Below, one piece after another: positions 8,000 to 16,618 of a stretch of 64,000 bases of DNA. The stretch spans positions 205,154-269,153 of the forward strand of contig NZ_JBPBBA010000002.1 in assembly GCF_050896395.1 (NCBI RefSeq), written 5' to 3'. Position numbers and translations under genes: made by a program. The notes beneath the pieces were generated by a model. That model made no database searches and was not told where the DNA came from. It was given only the letters and a program-made list of their open reading frames with translations. Each line of letters starts with the position of its first letter. The first letter of the stretch is position 1. The DNA comes from Nioella aestuarii. Its GTDB lineage: Bacteria > Pseudomonadota > Alphaproteobacteria > Rhodobacterales > Rhodobacteraceae.

Positions 8000-10420
8000 T
8001 CAGCCCCGCAGAACCCCGCCAGTGGCTTTCGCAACCTTCTCAACGATCTTGGCCCCAACGGCCTCAATCTCTTCCTCGGTCAGCGTCTTTTCGCGCGGCT
8101 GCAACCGGACGCTCAGCGCCACCGATTTCTTGCCCGCACCCATCTGCGCCTCGGCCTTTTCGCCGGCAAACTCGTCGAAGATGCGCACATCCTCGATCAG
8201 TTTCTTGTCCGCGCCAGCCGCCGCATTGGCAAGGTTCACCGCCTCGACGCCCGCATCCACCACGAAGGCGAAGTCGCGTTCCACCGCCTGTAGGTCGGCC
8301 ATATCAAGCGCCCCGCGGCTTGCGCCAGCACTGCGCGGCATCGGAATTTCCTCGGGGAAGAGGGTGAAGGCCATCGCCGGTCCCTTCACATCCATCTCCG
8401 ACAGGATCTTCGGATGCAGTTCCCCGAACACCCCAAGGGTCTTCTTGGGGCCAAGGCAAATGCGTCCATGACGCCCCGGATGCCACCACGCCTCGCCATC
8501 ACGCAGGATCTGTACCTTGGCGGGCGCACCCATGGCGGCCAGCACCGCCTCCACATCCGCTTTTACGTCGAACACATCGACGGGGCGGCGGGCCCCATGC
8601 GGGTCGCGCGGGCCGCTTTGGCCGATCAGAAGTCCGGCGACCTGCAAATGCTGCTCCGTGGGTTCCCCACCATGGAACGCGGCGCCGACCTCGAACAGGG
8701 CCAAATCCATGAATCCTCGTGCCTGATTGCGGGCAGCGGCTTGCAGCAGGCCGGGCAACAGGCCCGGGCGCATATGGCTCATCTCGCTGGAAATGGGATT
8801 CTCCAGCATCACGTCATCCGTGCCCCCGCCGAACAAAGCCGCCGAAGCCTTGTCGATGAAGCTGTAGGTCACACATTCGTTGTAGCCGAGCGCGGCAACC
8901 GTGCGCCGCGCCGCGCGTTCACGCTGCTGCATCGGCGTCAGAACCGCCTTCGGCACGCCCGGCTTCGGGCGGCGCAGCGGTTGCGGTTCTAGCTTGGTGA
9001 GCGATGCAATCCGCGCAACCTCCTCAACCAGATCCGCCTCGCCTTGCACGTCACGCCGCCAGGATGGCACCCAGACCTCCAGCACGTCACCGGACCCGGT
9101 GGCCGAGAAGCCAAGTGCCGTCAGGATACGCGCCTGTTCCTCTTTCGGAATCTCCATGCCCACAAGGCTGATCACCCGCGCAGTATCCAGCTTGTAGCTG
9201 CGCGCGGTGGTCAGCGCGGCACCGGCTTCGACAACCTCCGATGCCTCGCCGCCGCAGAGATCGAGGATCATCTTCGTCGCCGCTTCCAGCCCCGGCAGGG
9301 TGTATTCCGGGTCTACGCCGCGCTCGAACCGGTAGCGCGCGTCGGAATGGATCTTCAGATCGCGGCCCGTATAGGCGGTGCGGATCGGATCCCAATATGC
9401 GCTTTCGAGGAAGACGTTCACCGTCTCCTCGGTGCAGCCGGTCGGATCGCCGCCCATGATGCCCGCGATGCTTTCCACCGCCTCGTCATCGGAAATCGCA
9501 ATCTGACCTGCCGCGAAGGTGTATTCCTTGTCGTCCAGCGCGACCAGCGTCTCGCCACCTTGCGCCTTGTGCACTCGCAGGTTGCCCTTGACCTTGTCGG
9601 CGTCGAAGACGTGCAACGGGCGGTTCTGGTCATAGGTGAAGAAGTTGGTCACATCGACCAGCGCCGAAATGGGCCGCAACCCGATGGCGCGCAGGCGGTC
9701 CTGAAGCCACTGTGGCGAGGGACCGTTCTTCACACCCTTGATCAAGCGGCCGGTGAAATGCGGGCAATCGTCCAGCGTGTCGGCGTCGATGCCGACCCCG
9801 ATCGGGCTGGGGAACTGGCCCGGCACGGTCACCTCATCCAGCGGCTTCAGCGTGCCAAGGCCGCGCGCGGCCAGGTCGCGCGCCACGCCGCGCACACCAA
9901 GCGCATCCTGACGGTTGGGGGTAATGGCGATCTCGATCACCGGGTCGACCTTCGCCGGGTCGTTCGCGGCCAGCCAATCAACGAAGCGCTCGCCCACCTC
10001 GCCCGAAGGCAGTTCGATGATGCCGTCATGCTCGTCGCTGAGCTCCAGCTCGCGTTCCGACGCCATCATGCCATAGCTCTCGATGCCCCGGATCTTGCCG
10101 ACGCCAATCGTGATATCGAGACCGGGGATATAGCTGCCGGGCTTGGCCAGAACCACGGTGATCCCGGCCCGCGCATTGGGCGCGCCGCAGATGATCTGCA
10201 TCTCACCTTCGTCGGTCTCCACCTTGCACACGCGCAGCCGGTCGGCCTCCGGGTGCTTCTCGGCATGCATGACCTTTGCCAGGGTAAATTCCTTCAGACG
10301 CGAGGCGCGATCCTCGACCCCCTCGACCTCTAGCCCGATGTCGTTCAGCACCTCGCAGATCTCATCCAGCGAGGCATTGGTGTCCAGGTGGTCCTTCAAC
10401 CAGGAGAGGGTGAATTTCAT
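8000..10420 (-). CDS. pheT: Phenylalanyl-tRNA synthetase beta subunit
   Basis: PheT is the large chain of the (alpha-beta)2 enzyme that charges tRNA-Phe; it carries tRNA binding and editing. The 806-residue product shows the expected order. It starts MKFTLSWLKDHLDT, followed by an EMAP/OB tRNA-binding domain (about 39-150, HPEADRLRVCKV). The B3/B4 editing region comes next (about 205-375, with DVTNFFTYDQNRPLHVFDADK), then B5 (about 400-475). A synthetase-like core contains NPISSEMSHMRPGLLPGLL, and a C-terminal FDX-ACB anticodon domain covers about 712-806. The gene is intact but separated from pheS by about 2.4 kb of unrelated genes. Confidence 0.97.
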   Translation of the reverse strand: MKFTLSWLKDHLDTNASLDEICEVLNDIGLEVEGVEDRASRLKEFTLAKVMHAEKHPEADRLRVCKVETDEGEMQIICGAPNARAGITVVLAKPGSYIPGLDITIGVGKIRGIESYGMMASERELELSDEHDGIIELPSGEVGERFVDWLAANDPAKVDPVIEIAITPNRQDALGVRGVARDLAARGLGTLKPLDEVTVPGQFPSPIGVGIDADTLDDCPHFTGRLIKGVKNGPSPQWLQDRLRAIGLRPISALVDVTNFFTYDQNRPLHVFDADKVKGNLRVHKAQGGETLVALDDKEYTFAAGQIAISDDEAVESIAGIMGGDPTGCTEETVNVFLESAYWDPIRTAYTGRDLKIHSDARYRFERGVDPEYTLPGLEAATKMILDLCGGEASEVVEAGAALTTARSYKLDTARVISLVGMEIPKEEQARILTALGFSATGSGDVLEVWVPSWRRDVQGEADLVEEVARIASLTKLEPQPLRRPKPGVPKAVLTPMQQRERAARRTVAALGYNECVTYSFIDKASAALFGGGTDDVMLENPISSEMSHMRPGLLPGLLQAAARNQARGFMDLALFEVGAAFHGGEPTEQHLQVAGLLIGQSGPRDPHGARRPVDVFDVKADVEAVLAAMGAPAKVQILRDGEAWWHPGRHGRICLGPKKTLGVFGELHPKILSEMDVKGPAMAFTLFPEEIPMPRSAGASRGALDMADLQAVERDFAFVVDAGVEAVNLANAAAGADKKLIEDVRIFDEFAGEKAEAQMGAGKKSVALSVRLQPREKTLTEEEIEAVGAKIVEKVAKATGGVLRG

Positions 10421-10568
10421 CGCGTTCGTCCCTTGCGTCTATCCCGCCCGCGCTTAGCGCAGTTGCGGACGGAATGGAAGCGGCGGGCGAAGATTGAACC
10501 CTTCGCCGCGCCCGGACGACACATGAGTGATGATGCGGGGGTCGCACCCCAAACTGAAAGGAGCTCTC

Positions 10569-11204
10569 ATGCGCCCCCTTACGTTCCGTGCCGCCGCTTT
10601 GGCGGCCCTTCTCGCCGCGCCCGCAGCCCATGCGGACATGGTGATTATCCAGCAGGGCCATTTCCCCGGCCCGTCCGCCTTTGCGCATCCGATGCCGCAA
10701 GGGCCAGCCTTCGGCATGGCTGAAGCGTTTATCCGCGACATGGCGGCCAATCGTTTCCCGCAAACGGCCCTTCTTGGCCACCCCCTGCCGGATCACCCGC
10801 TGGAACCGCCGGTTCTGGTGGAAGCAACCGAAGCCGATCCGATCCCGTTCGCCGGGGGCTGGACCCTGACCGAAATCATGGATGATGAAGGCGCGCGGCT
10901 GTCCTTCGATCCAGAGCTTTTGGCATCGACCGAGTTCAATGTCGATCAGGACGGATCGTTTACCGCCTATGCCGGCTGCAATCGTATGTTCGGTGAACTG
11001 ACCATGTATGATGGACTGATTGCATCGGCCGAGTATGGCATGACCTTCATGGCCTGCTTCGGCCCCACCGGCGATCTGGAAAACGCCTTCATGCGGGTTC
11101 TGGACAGCGCCTCTCTCGTGGCCATTGGTCCGGAGATGTTGCTGCTGCTGGATGGCGAAGGCGACAAGCTGGCCGAGTTCGCTCTGCGCGTAGAAGCGCC
11201 CTAA
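10569..11204 (+). CDS. Secreted META domain-containing protein
   Basis: A 211-residue protein with a Sec signal peptide (MRPLTFRAAALAALLAAPAAHA, cleavage after about residue 22). The second half is a META/HslJ domain: GGWTLTEIMD, then TAYAGCNRMFGELT, which contains the G-C-N motif of the family, and MTFMACFGPTGDLENAFMRVLD. The two cysteines could form a disulfide. HslJ-like proteins are linked to motility and stress phenotypes, but the molecular role is unknown. ATG 10569 has AAAGGAG a few bases upstream; the longer in-frame start is therefore rejected. It is divergent from pheT and overlaps the convergent amidotransferase stop. Confidence 0.88.
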   Translation: MRPLTFRAAALAALLAAPAAHADMVIIQQGHFPGPSAFAHPMPQGPAFGMAEAFIRDMAANRFPQTALLGHPLPDHPLEPPVLVEATEADPIPFAGGWTLTEIMDDEGARLSFDPELLASTEFNVDQDGSFTAYAGCNRMFGELTMYDGLIASAEYGMTFMACFGPTGDLENAFMRVLDSASLVAIGPEMLLLLDGEGDKLAEFALRVEAP

Positions 11205-11953
11205 GCGGACAGGCTGTTGAACCAGTTCCGGATTTCGGTGACCCGCTGATCCGGCTGCAAGTCACCGGGCGCGACCCCCAATCGGCGGGCCGCGCCCGCA
11301 TCCGTTCCGGCCAATCGCAGATCATCGCACAGGGATTGAGGATAGCCACCGATTGCCTCAAGGACGTTCGCCATCGCATGGGGCGTAACCTCTGGGTGAT
11401 ACTGAACACCCCAAAAGCGGGTTGCCCCATCGTCATAGGCGAAAGCCTGCACCGGCGAATGGGCATTCCCAGCCAGCAAAACCGCACGGTCAGGCAATCG
11501 CGTCACCTCGTGCAGGTGGATGCAGGGCACCGCATAGACGCTTCGCCGCCCGGTCAGGAAAGGATGTGTCTGACCGGCTTCTGTCAATCGGATGTCGCGC
11601 GCGAGTCCATCTTCACGGCCATTGGGGGAAGGCTGCGATGCGCCGCCCAGAACATAGGCGGCCATCTGCATCCCATTGCACGATCCGTAGGAGGGAATAT
11701 GCGCGGCAAAGACCCGTTCCATCACGGCCCGAAGCGGAGCAGCCTCAGGCGCATCAACGCCCCAAACCACCGCCGATCCCGTGAAAATCGCCCCGTCTGT
11801 GCCTTGAAGATCGGCGTCGGTGAACGGGGCGTCATAGGGCGCCACAATCCTGATATCCACAGAACGGTCAATATCTTGCAGCACCGAAGTGAAGTCCGGC
11901 GCTGCCGGCTGAAAGCCAATCGGGTTCGATTCGACGATCAGGATTGTGGTCAT
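11201..11953 (-). CDS. Class I glutamine amidotransferase-like protein (GMP synthase type)
   Basis: A 250-residue stand-alone GATase1 domain. The nucleophile elbow YGSCNGMQMAAYVLGG supplies the catalytic Cys (about residue 94), and FWGVQYHPEVTPH supplies the catalytic His and Glu. Such free-standing proteins hydrolyse glutamine or gamma-glutamyl compounds, and relatives act on gamma-glutamyl peptides or polyamine conjugates; the substrate cannot be read from the sequence. It lies just upstream of a small secreted protein gene on the same strand only in coordinate terms; transcription runs from that gene into this one with about a six-base gap, so the two are probably co-transcribed. Confidence 0.88.
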   Translation of the reverse strand: MTTILIVESNPIGFQPAAPDFTSVLQDIDRSVDIRIVAPYDAPFTDADLQGTDGAIFTGSAVVWGVDAPEAAPLRAVMERVFAAHIPSYGSCNGMQMAAYVLGGASQPSPNGREDGLARDIRLTEAGQTHPFLTGRRSVYAVPCIHLHEVTRLPDRAVLLAGNAHSPVQAFAYDDGATRFWGVQYHPEVTPHAMANVLEAIGGYPQSLCDDLRLAGTDAGAARRLGVAPGDLQPDQRVTEIRNWFNSLSA

Positions 11954-11959
11954 ATCTGC

Positions 11960-12361
11960 TTATTGCACTTCAGCGCGGATTGAGTAGCTGAGAGGGTAGT
12001 CGCAATCGCTCATGGTCACGGTGAATCCGGTCGGAAAATTCGGTCTGTCAAAGCTGACAACAGCGCGACCCCAGTCGAGGCTGGCGAGGCCGCCAGGGCG
12101 GGCAAGGGCGGCGTCGCATTCCAGCGGGCCCTGGCCGATGAAATAGCCATGGTGAACACCGCGATCGGTGAAGTTTCCGGCCAGTCCGGGGATCACCAGT
12201 TCTGCGGCAGAGCCATCGACATTGGTGAAGCTTAGAATCGCGGAGCCGAAGGCGTCTTCCTGATAAATGATTGGGCCCGTTGGCGAACTCCAGACCTCAT
12301 CAGCGAAGGCCGGGGCTGCGAGGGCGAGGGCGATACAGGCGGGGGCTATGGCTTTGAACAT
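11960..12361 (-). CDS. Hypothetical secreted protein
   Basis: A 133-residue protein with a clear Sec signal peptide (MFKAIAPACIALALAAPAFA, about 20 residues). The mature part is short and beta-rich, with two cysteines (PLECDAALARPGG and MSDCDYPLSYS) that could pair in the periplasm. I do not recognise the family. It precedes the glutamine amidotransferase gene by only six bases in the direction of transcription, so the pair probably forms an operon. Upstream is a 450-base non-coding stretch full of palindromes. Confidence 0.75.
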   Translation of the reverse strand: MFKAIAPACIALALAAPAFADEVWSSPTGPIIYQEDAFGSAILSFTNVDGSAAELVIPGLAGNFTDRGVHHGYFIGQGPLECDAALARPGGLASLDWGRAVVSFDRPNFPTGFTVTMSDCDYPLSYSIRAEVQ

Positions 12362-12457
12362 GGGATGGCTCCAAATATGAGATGGACGAGCCTAGCGCGC
12401 GAATGGGATTTCGCAAAGCGCGTATTGACGAAAACACCCCGGTGCCAGGCGCGGCGC

Positions 12458-12500
12458 AAGAGTTTTCGAAAACTCTTTGCAAGGGCCTTCGAAGGCCCTT
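12458..12500. repeat. Two adjacent perfect 20-bp palindromes
   Basis: aagagttttcgaaaactctt (12458-12477) and aagggccttcgaaggccctt (12481-12500) are each perfectly self-complementary over 20 bases and are separated by three bases (tgc). Both are centred on TTCGAA. The second shares both 9-base arms with a palindrome at 26200-26219, differing only in the two central bases (CG versus GC). No T-tract follows either, so they are not standard intrinsic terminators; a REP-like repeated element or a protein-binding site fits better. Confidence 0.8.
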
Positions 12501-12764
12501 CCCCGCGCGGGATTGAGACGGATCGCGAGGGATCGGGAGGCGCAACGACGGGCCGCGGTGCGGCGATCCCAGGGTCGTGCGGGGCGCTTTATCGTGCCGT
12601 ATCCGTGGGAGGGGTGAGGGAGGCGCAAGTGGCAGCGAAATCGCCGTGCCGGGGGGCGGCCCGGCGATGCGCGGCGGTCTTAAGGCCTTGGTTCCGCGTG
12701 TAAGAACCCAAGCCCTTGGCAGAACGACAGAACCCCAGCACCAGGGCTCCGCACGTTCGCGCCT
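12501..12764. other. Non-coding spacer upstream of the secreted-protein gene
   Basis: This GC-rich stretch between pheS and the small secreted-protein gene holds several open frames, but none has a convincing ribosome site, start or recognisable protein. Between about 12678 and 12717 there is an imperfect inverted repeat (arms near aaggccttggttc and gaacccaagccctt). Taken with the perfect palindromes on both sides, the region looks like a cluster of small repeat elements rather than coding DNA. A promoter for the downstream secreted-protein gene should lie near 12370-12450 but is not clear. Confidence 0.5.
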
Positions 12765-12804
12765 CAATCGCTCCACTGGAGCGATTGTCGGGCTTGTTGC
12801 CCGA
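12765..12804. repeat. Two abutting hairpins just downstream of pheS
   Basis: 11-base arms CAATCGCTCCA (12765-12775) and TGGAGCGATTG (12777-12787) flank a single C. A second hairpin, TCGGGC-TTGTT-GCCCGA, occupies 12788-12804 with no gap. They lie within ten bases of the pheS stop and could end or stabilise the pheS transcript, but no T-run follows. The paired-palindrome layout resembles the elements at 12458 and 26180. Confidence 0.65.
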
Positions 12805-12812
12805 ACCGGCGC

Positions 12813-13883
12813 TCACACCCCCGAATGCACCGCCGGCACATCGAGCGCGGCAAAGCCGTAATGCCGCAGCCACCGCAGGTCTGAATCGAAGAACGCCCGC
12901 AGATCCGGGATGCCGTATTTCAGCATGGCGATCCGGTCGATGCCCATCCCAAACGCAAAGCCCTGCCACTGGTCCGGATCGACCCCGGCGGAGCGCAGCA
13001 CATGGGGGTGGACCATGCCCGACCCAAGAACCTCCAGCCAGTCGTCGCCCTCGCCCACTTTCACGGTGCCGCCTTCCCAGGAACACTGGATATCGACCTC
13101 GGCAGACGGTTCGGTGAACGGGAAGTGGGATGCGCGGAAGCGGGTTTTGACCTTGGCCCCGAAATAGGCGGAGAAGAATTCCTCCAGCACCCATTTCAGG
13201 TTTGCCATGGAAATATCCTTGTCGATGGCCAGCCCCTCGACCTGATGGAACATCGGCGTATGGGTCTGGTCGTAGTCGGCGCGATAGACGCGGCCCGGCG
13301 CGATCACGCGGCAGGGGGTGCCGTGGGCCTCCATGTAGCGGATCTGCACGGGGCTGGTATGGGTGCGCAGCACATGGGGCGGGCGATTGTCGCCCTCTTT
13401 GCGATGCGTATAGAACGTGTCCATCTCGGCCCGGGCGGGGTGGTGGCCGGGGATATTCAGCGCGTCGAAATTGTACCAGTCGGTTTCGATTTGCGGGCCT
13501 TCGGCAACGGCGAAGCCCATATCAGCGAAAATCGCGGTGACCTCTTCCGTCACCTGGCTGACCGGGTGGATCGTGCCCTGGCGGCGGTGACGGGCGGGCA
13601 GCGTCACGTCCAGCCATTCGGCGCGCAGGCGTTCGTTCAGCGCCGCATCCCCAAGCGCAGCCTTGCGGGCGGCAATGGCGGAATTGACCTCGTTCTTCAG
13701 CGCATTCAGCGCCGGGCCCGCGACCTGGCGTTCCTCGGGTGTCATCTTGCCAAGCTCTCGCATCTGCAAGCTGATCTCGCCCTTTTTGCCAAGGGCCTGC
13801 ACACGCAGATCCTCCAGACCGGCTTCATCCGCCACGTCGGCAATGGCTTTGAGGTATTTTTCGCGCAGATCATCCATCGTCAT
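12813..13883 (-). CDS. pheS: Phenylalanyl-tRNA synthetase alpha subunit
   Basis: PheS is the catalytic chain of phenylalanyl-tRNA synthetase. The 356-residue product starts MTMDDLREKYLKAIAD; the upstream Met at 13934 was rejected as too long for the family. An N-terminal coiled-coil arm (about 1-90, binds tRNA) precedes the class II core: HPVSQVTEEVTAIFADMGF, the DNRPPHVLRTHTSPVQIRYM motif 2 region, RFRASHFPFTEPSAEVDI, and motif 3 FAFGMGIDRIAMLKYGIPDLR. It is complete. It has no adjacent pheT: the partner gene lies 2.4 kb downstream on the same strand. Confidence 0.97.
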   Translation of the reverse strand: MTMDDLREKYLKAIADVADEAGLEDLRVQALGKKGEISLQMRELGKMTPEERQVAGPALNALKNEVNSAIAARKAALGDAALNERLRAEWLDVTLPARHRRQGTIHPVSQVTEEVTAIFADMGFAVAEGPQIETDWYNFDALNIPGHHPARAEMDTFYTHRKEGDNRPPHVLRTHTSPVQIRYMEAHGTPCRVIAPGRVYRADYDQTHTPMFHQVEGLAIDKDISMANLKWVLEEFFSAYFGAKVKTRFRASHFPFTEPSAEVDIQCSWEGGTVKVGEGDDWLEVLGSGMVHPHVLRSAGVDPDQWQGFAFGMGIDRIAMLKYGIPDLRAFFDSDLRWLRHYGFAALDVPAVHSGV

Positions 13884-13948
13884 GCCCCTTGTCGCATCGG
13901 CCTGACTGCTAGCCAGAGGGGGCGCGGAATGCAAGCGGGGAACGCCGT

Positions 13949-15235
13949 TCAGGGGGAGTCTGGGGGTGTTTCACGCTGGTCTGATGCCACAAGGGGCTCG
14001 GCCTCATCCTCACCTTCCTGAAGCGCGGCTGTTTCTGGCGTAGCGATGCGGGCGGGCATACTGGCCTGGAAATCGCCTTTGTCGGCCTCGGCCACGGCGG
14101 CGCGGCGGCTGATCCGCCACAGCGTGAAGACGATCATCACCACATGCGCGGCAATGGTGGTCATGAACAGGCCGCGCGGGCCGAACGGATCCATGATGCG
14201 ACCAGCAATCAGCGGACCGACGATGGCACCGATGCCGTAGACCATCAGCAAACCGCCCGATACCTGAATGGAGGTGCCCGGCGGTGCGTGGTCATTGGCA
14301 TGGGCCACGATGATCGGATACATCGCGAAGATCGCCGCGCCGAAGATGCTGGCCAGCACAAGGTTCAGGACCTGGCCTTCGGGTTGCAACACCGCAAAGG
14401 TGATATCGGCGGCAAGGGCCAGCATCGCTGTCACCACCAGCACTTTGCGCCGGTCCATGCGGTCCGAGAAGATCCCGAACGGGATCTGCGCCACCGCCCC
14501 CGCCAGGATGGGCAGGCTGGCAAAGAGCGCGATGGATGACAGGCCCAAGCCCACCCGGTCGGCATAGACGGCAGACAGTGTTCCGAATGCGCTGTTGGAG
14601 ATCCCCACAAGGAACACCGCCACGACCGCAACGGGCGAGTTGTTCCACAGCACCCTCAGATCCAGCCGGACCGTGGTCAGCGGCACCGGGCTTTGCGAGG
14701 TGGAGATCGCCGTGGGGATCAGCGCAAGGCAATAGACCATCGCGCCAAGCGCAAAGAACAGGAAGCCGGTGGCGTCGCCAAGCGCGATGACCATCTGGCC
14801 TGCGGTGCTGGCGGCAAGGTTGACCATGGAATAGATGGCGAAGATGCGGCCACGGGTCGTCGGTTCGGCCCTGTCGTTCAGCCAGCTTTCCACGATCATC
14901 GCGGCCCCGGCAAAGCTGAAGCCCGATACCGCGCGGGTCGGAATCCAGGCCCAGGCCTCGACCACCAGAGCCTGGCTGAGGATCGCGACGGAGGCGCAGG
15001 CGCACATGACGCCGAAGGTTCGGATGTGGCCGACCGACGCCACCAGCCTCGGGATATAGAGACAGCCAAGCACATATCCGATGGCCCAACCGGTGCCCAG
15101 AAAACCAAGCGCCGTGGCCGAGAAACCTTCCTCGGAGCCGCGCACTGGCAGGATGAGGCTATTGATGCCCCCGGCAAAAAGCAGAAGCGCAGAGCCAAGC
15201 AGAAGCGCGCTTATGGGGAGGAGCTGACGATACAT
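13949..15235 (-). CDS. MFS transporter
   Basis: A 428-residue permease with 12 predicted transmembrane helices and the two-times-six layout of the major facilitator superfamily. The loop between helices 2 and 3 (RLVASVGHIRTFG) and the matching SDRMDRRKVLVV loop in the second half are the usual MFS signatures; the segment RAVSGFSFAGAAMIVESWLND resembles the YcaD-like subgroup. The cytoplasmic tail after about residue 375 is acidic and probably disordered. Substrate cannot be inferred. The gene ends about 65 bases upstream of pheS and could feed transcription into it. Confidence 0.9.
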   Translation of the reverse strand: MYRQLLPISALLLGSALLLFAGGINSLILPVRGSEEGFSATALGFLGTGWAIGYVLGCLYIPRLVASVGHIRTFGVMCACASVAILSQALVVEAWAWIPTRAVSGFSFAGAAMIVESWLNDRAEPTTRGRIFAIYSMVNLAASTAGQMVIALGDATGFLFFALGAMVYCLALIPTAISTSQSPVPLTTVRLDLRVLWNNSPVAVVAVFLVGISNSAFGTLSAVYADRVGLGLSSIALFASLPILAGAVAQIPFGIFSDRMDRRKVLVVTAMLALAADITFAVLQPEGQVLNLVLASIFGAAIFAMYPIIVAHANDHAPPGTSIQVSGGLLMVYGIGAIVGPLIAGRIMDPFGPRGLFMTTIAAHVVMIVFTLWRISRRAAVAEADKGDFQASMPARIATPETAALQEGEDEAEPLVASDQRETPPDSP

Positions 15236-15436
15236 GAGACCAAGACTACGGAGAAAGCAGTGCGATGCAAAGCCGATGCGGCGCCGCTACACCCGCGCAG
15301 CCTACAGGGCAAGTCCCGCTGTCGCGGCCCGATAGGGGCAGATGCGCGCATTTCGTCAGCGGCATACGCTATCCGGTTGCGGGATAAACGGGATTGCCGC
15401 AAGATTCGGTCTGAGCAATTTCAGCCGGGAACGGGC

Positions 15437-16075
15437 ATGGACCCAAAGATCATCATTTGCGGCACGGGGCGGGCGGGGACGACACTTTTGGTGCGCATCC
15501 TGACCTCGGCAGGGATGGACACCGGGTTCAAGCCGCACCGCTTTAAGGGGGTTGAGGAAAACCTCGGGAAAGCGGGGTTGGAGAAGGTTGTGAAGCGGCA
15601 CAAGGTGGATCAGCTTCCGCAGGTGGTCAAGGCGCCGCTGATTGTGGATGTGTTGCCGCAATTGCTGAAAGAAAACTGGTTCGAGATCGGTCTCGCAATC
15701 ATTCCAATACGCGACCTTGCTGCCGCGGCGGCCAGCCGAAAACAGGTCCACAGGCGCGCTATAGAAGCGGGGGAAGACCCCGCCATGGTGCCGGGGGGAT
15801 TGTGGAAAACCGATGCCCCTGACAACCAGCATTGGGTACTGGCGGAACAATTCTATCGCACTTTGGAACCGCTGGTCGCCGCAGAGGTGCCGGTGGTGAC
15901 GATGTCCTTCCCGCGCTTTGCCGAGGATGTGGACTATTTCGATCGGACGCTCGGCCCGGTACTGGAAACGCGCTTTGGTGTGGACCGCGAGCGGCTGCGC
16001 GCTGCCCACGCCAAGGAATGCAACCCGGCGCTGATCACGGGTGAGGCGGCCGTAACAGCGGAGGGCGGATCATGA
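15437..16075 (+). CDS. Sulfotransferase-like P-loop protein
   Basis: A 212-residue protein starting MDPKIIICGTGRAGTTLLVRIL. The GTGRAGTT loop matches the 5'-phosphosulfate-binding loop (G-x-x-R-(S/A)-G-T-T) of PAPS-dependent sulfotransferases, and PIRDLAAAAASRKQ resembles the 3'-phosphate-binding Arg/Ser segment. It is shorter than most sulfotransferases, so activity is uncertain. The ATG at 15437 was chosen; the frame is open far upstream but those codons overlap the opposite-strand MFS gene. The stop overlaps the next gene's ATG by four bases (ATGA), implying translational coupling. Confidence 0.78.
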   Translation: MDPKIIICGTGRAGTTLLVRILTSAGMDTGFKPHRFKGVEENLGKAGLEKVVKRHKVDQLPQVVKAPLIVDVLPQLLKENWFEIGLAIIPIRDLAAAAASRKQVHRRAIEAGEDPAMVPGGLWKTDAPDNQHWVLAEQFYRTLEPLVAAEVPVVTMSFPRFAEDVDYFDRTLGPVLETRFGVDRERLRAAHAKECNPALITGEAAVTAEGGS

Positions 16076-16392
16076 GATGGGACAAGCTGGCCGAGCAGCA
16101 GATCAAGAAGGCCGAGATGGAGGGCCAGTTCGACCGGCTCAAGGGTGCGGGCAAGCCGTTGAAGGCGGAGAGCGGGAACAGCGCCGATGCGGCGGGGTTT
16201 CGGATCATGCACGAGGCGGGCGTAGTTCCGCGAGAGATCGAGCTGCGCAAAGCGGTCGAGGCGTTGCGGGCGAAACTTCGAGACACACCAGAAGGGGCAG
16301 ACCGGACGGCAATCATCAAGGAGCTTGCCGACGTTCAATTGCGGCTTGATATCGAGCAGGAAGCACGGCGCAAATACATGAATCTGGACTAG
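16072..16392 (+). CDS. DUF1992 (DnaJ homologue subfamily C member 28-like) domain protein
   Basis: A 106-residue, highly charged helical protein. The N-terminal segment WDKLAEQQIKKAEMEGQFDRLKGAGKPL is diagnostic for DUF1992, a domain also found in eukaryotic DNAJC28 and bacterial YhdN-like proteins; its role is unknown. The rest (about 50-106) is a long helix with the conserved VVPREIELRK segment. It starts inside the last codons of the sulfotransferase-like gene, so the pair forms a compact operon. Confidence 0.88.
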   Translation: MRWDKLAEQQIKKAEMEGQFDRLKGAGKPLKAESGNSADAAGFRIMHEAGVVPREIELRKAVEALRAKLRDTPEGADRTAIIKELADVQLRLDIEQEARRKYMNLD

Positions 16393-16618
16393 TGTTCGGC
16401 ACCGGACAAAAGATCCCCACTCTGCCCTCGGTGCCCCCCCGGTTGCTTTGACCAAAGCCAAGGAGGCAGTCATGCGGGACGAAGCTGCCAGCCGAACTAG
16501 TCATTTCATTACAGACCCTTGCTGAGTTGTCCGATCTGACTTTCGCTATCATTGCGGCGACAAGATGAACTCTCTTTCCTCTGTGGGCTAGTATAACTAG
16601 GATTGGAAATGCCAGACC
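16393..16618. other. Spacer with a small SD-led open frame
   Basis: This 226-base spacer starts a visibly AT-richer stretch. AAGGAGG at 16460-16466 lies a good distance from an ATG at 16472 that opens only 17 codons (MRDEAASRTSHFITDPC) before a TGA. Just upstream is a hairpin GCTTTG-AC-CAAAGC (16445-16458). It may be the surviving 5' end of a lost gene or a leader peptide; I cannot decide. Confidence 0.35.
16471..16485 (+). repeat. 15-bp direct repeat, copy 1
   Basis: CATGCGGGACGAAGC here is repeated exactly at 17554-17568 in the same orientation. The two copies bracket an AT-richer segment of about 1.07 kb that contains an orphan membrane gene and a clpB remnant. A 15-base match over this distance is unlikely by chance, and could mark a duplication or insertion boundary. 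Confidence 0.6.

Noticed and set aside
9044..10333. 429-codon frame opposite pheT
   Set aside because: Antisense shadow within an intact PheT gene; no ribosome site or known domain.
12300..12776. 158-codon minus-strand frame across the pheS-secreted protein spacer
   Set aside because: It runs through the palindromes and into the neighbouring gene, is Arg/Pro-rich and has no ribosome site.
14693..15436. Upstream extension of the sulfotransferase-like frame
   Set aside because: The extra codons overlap the opposite-strand MFS gene and have no homology; the protein family starts at the ATG at 15437.
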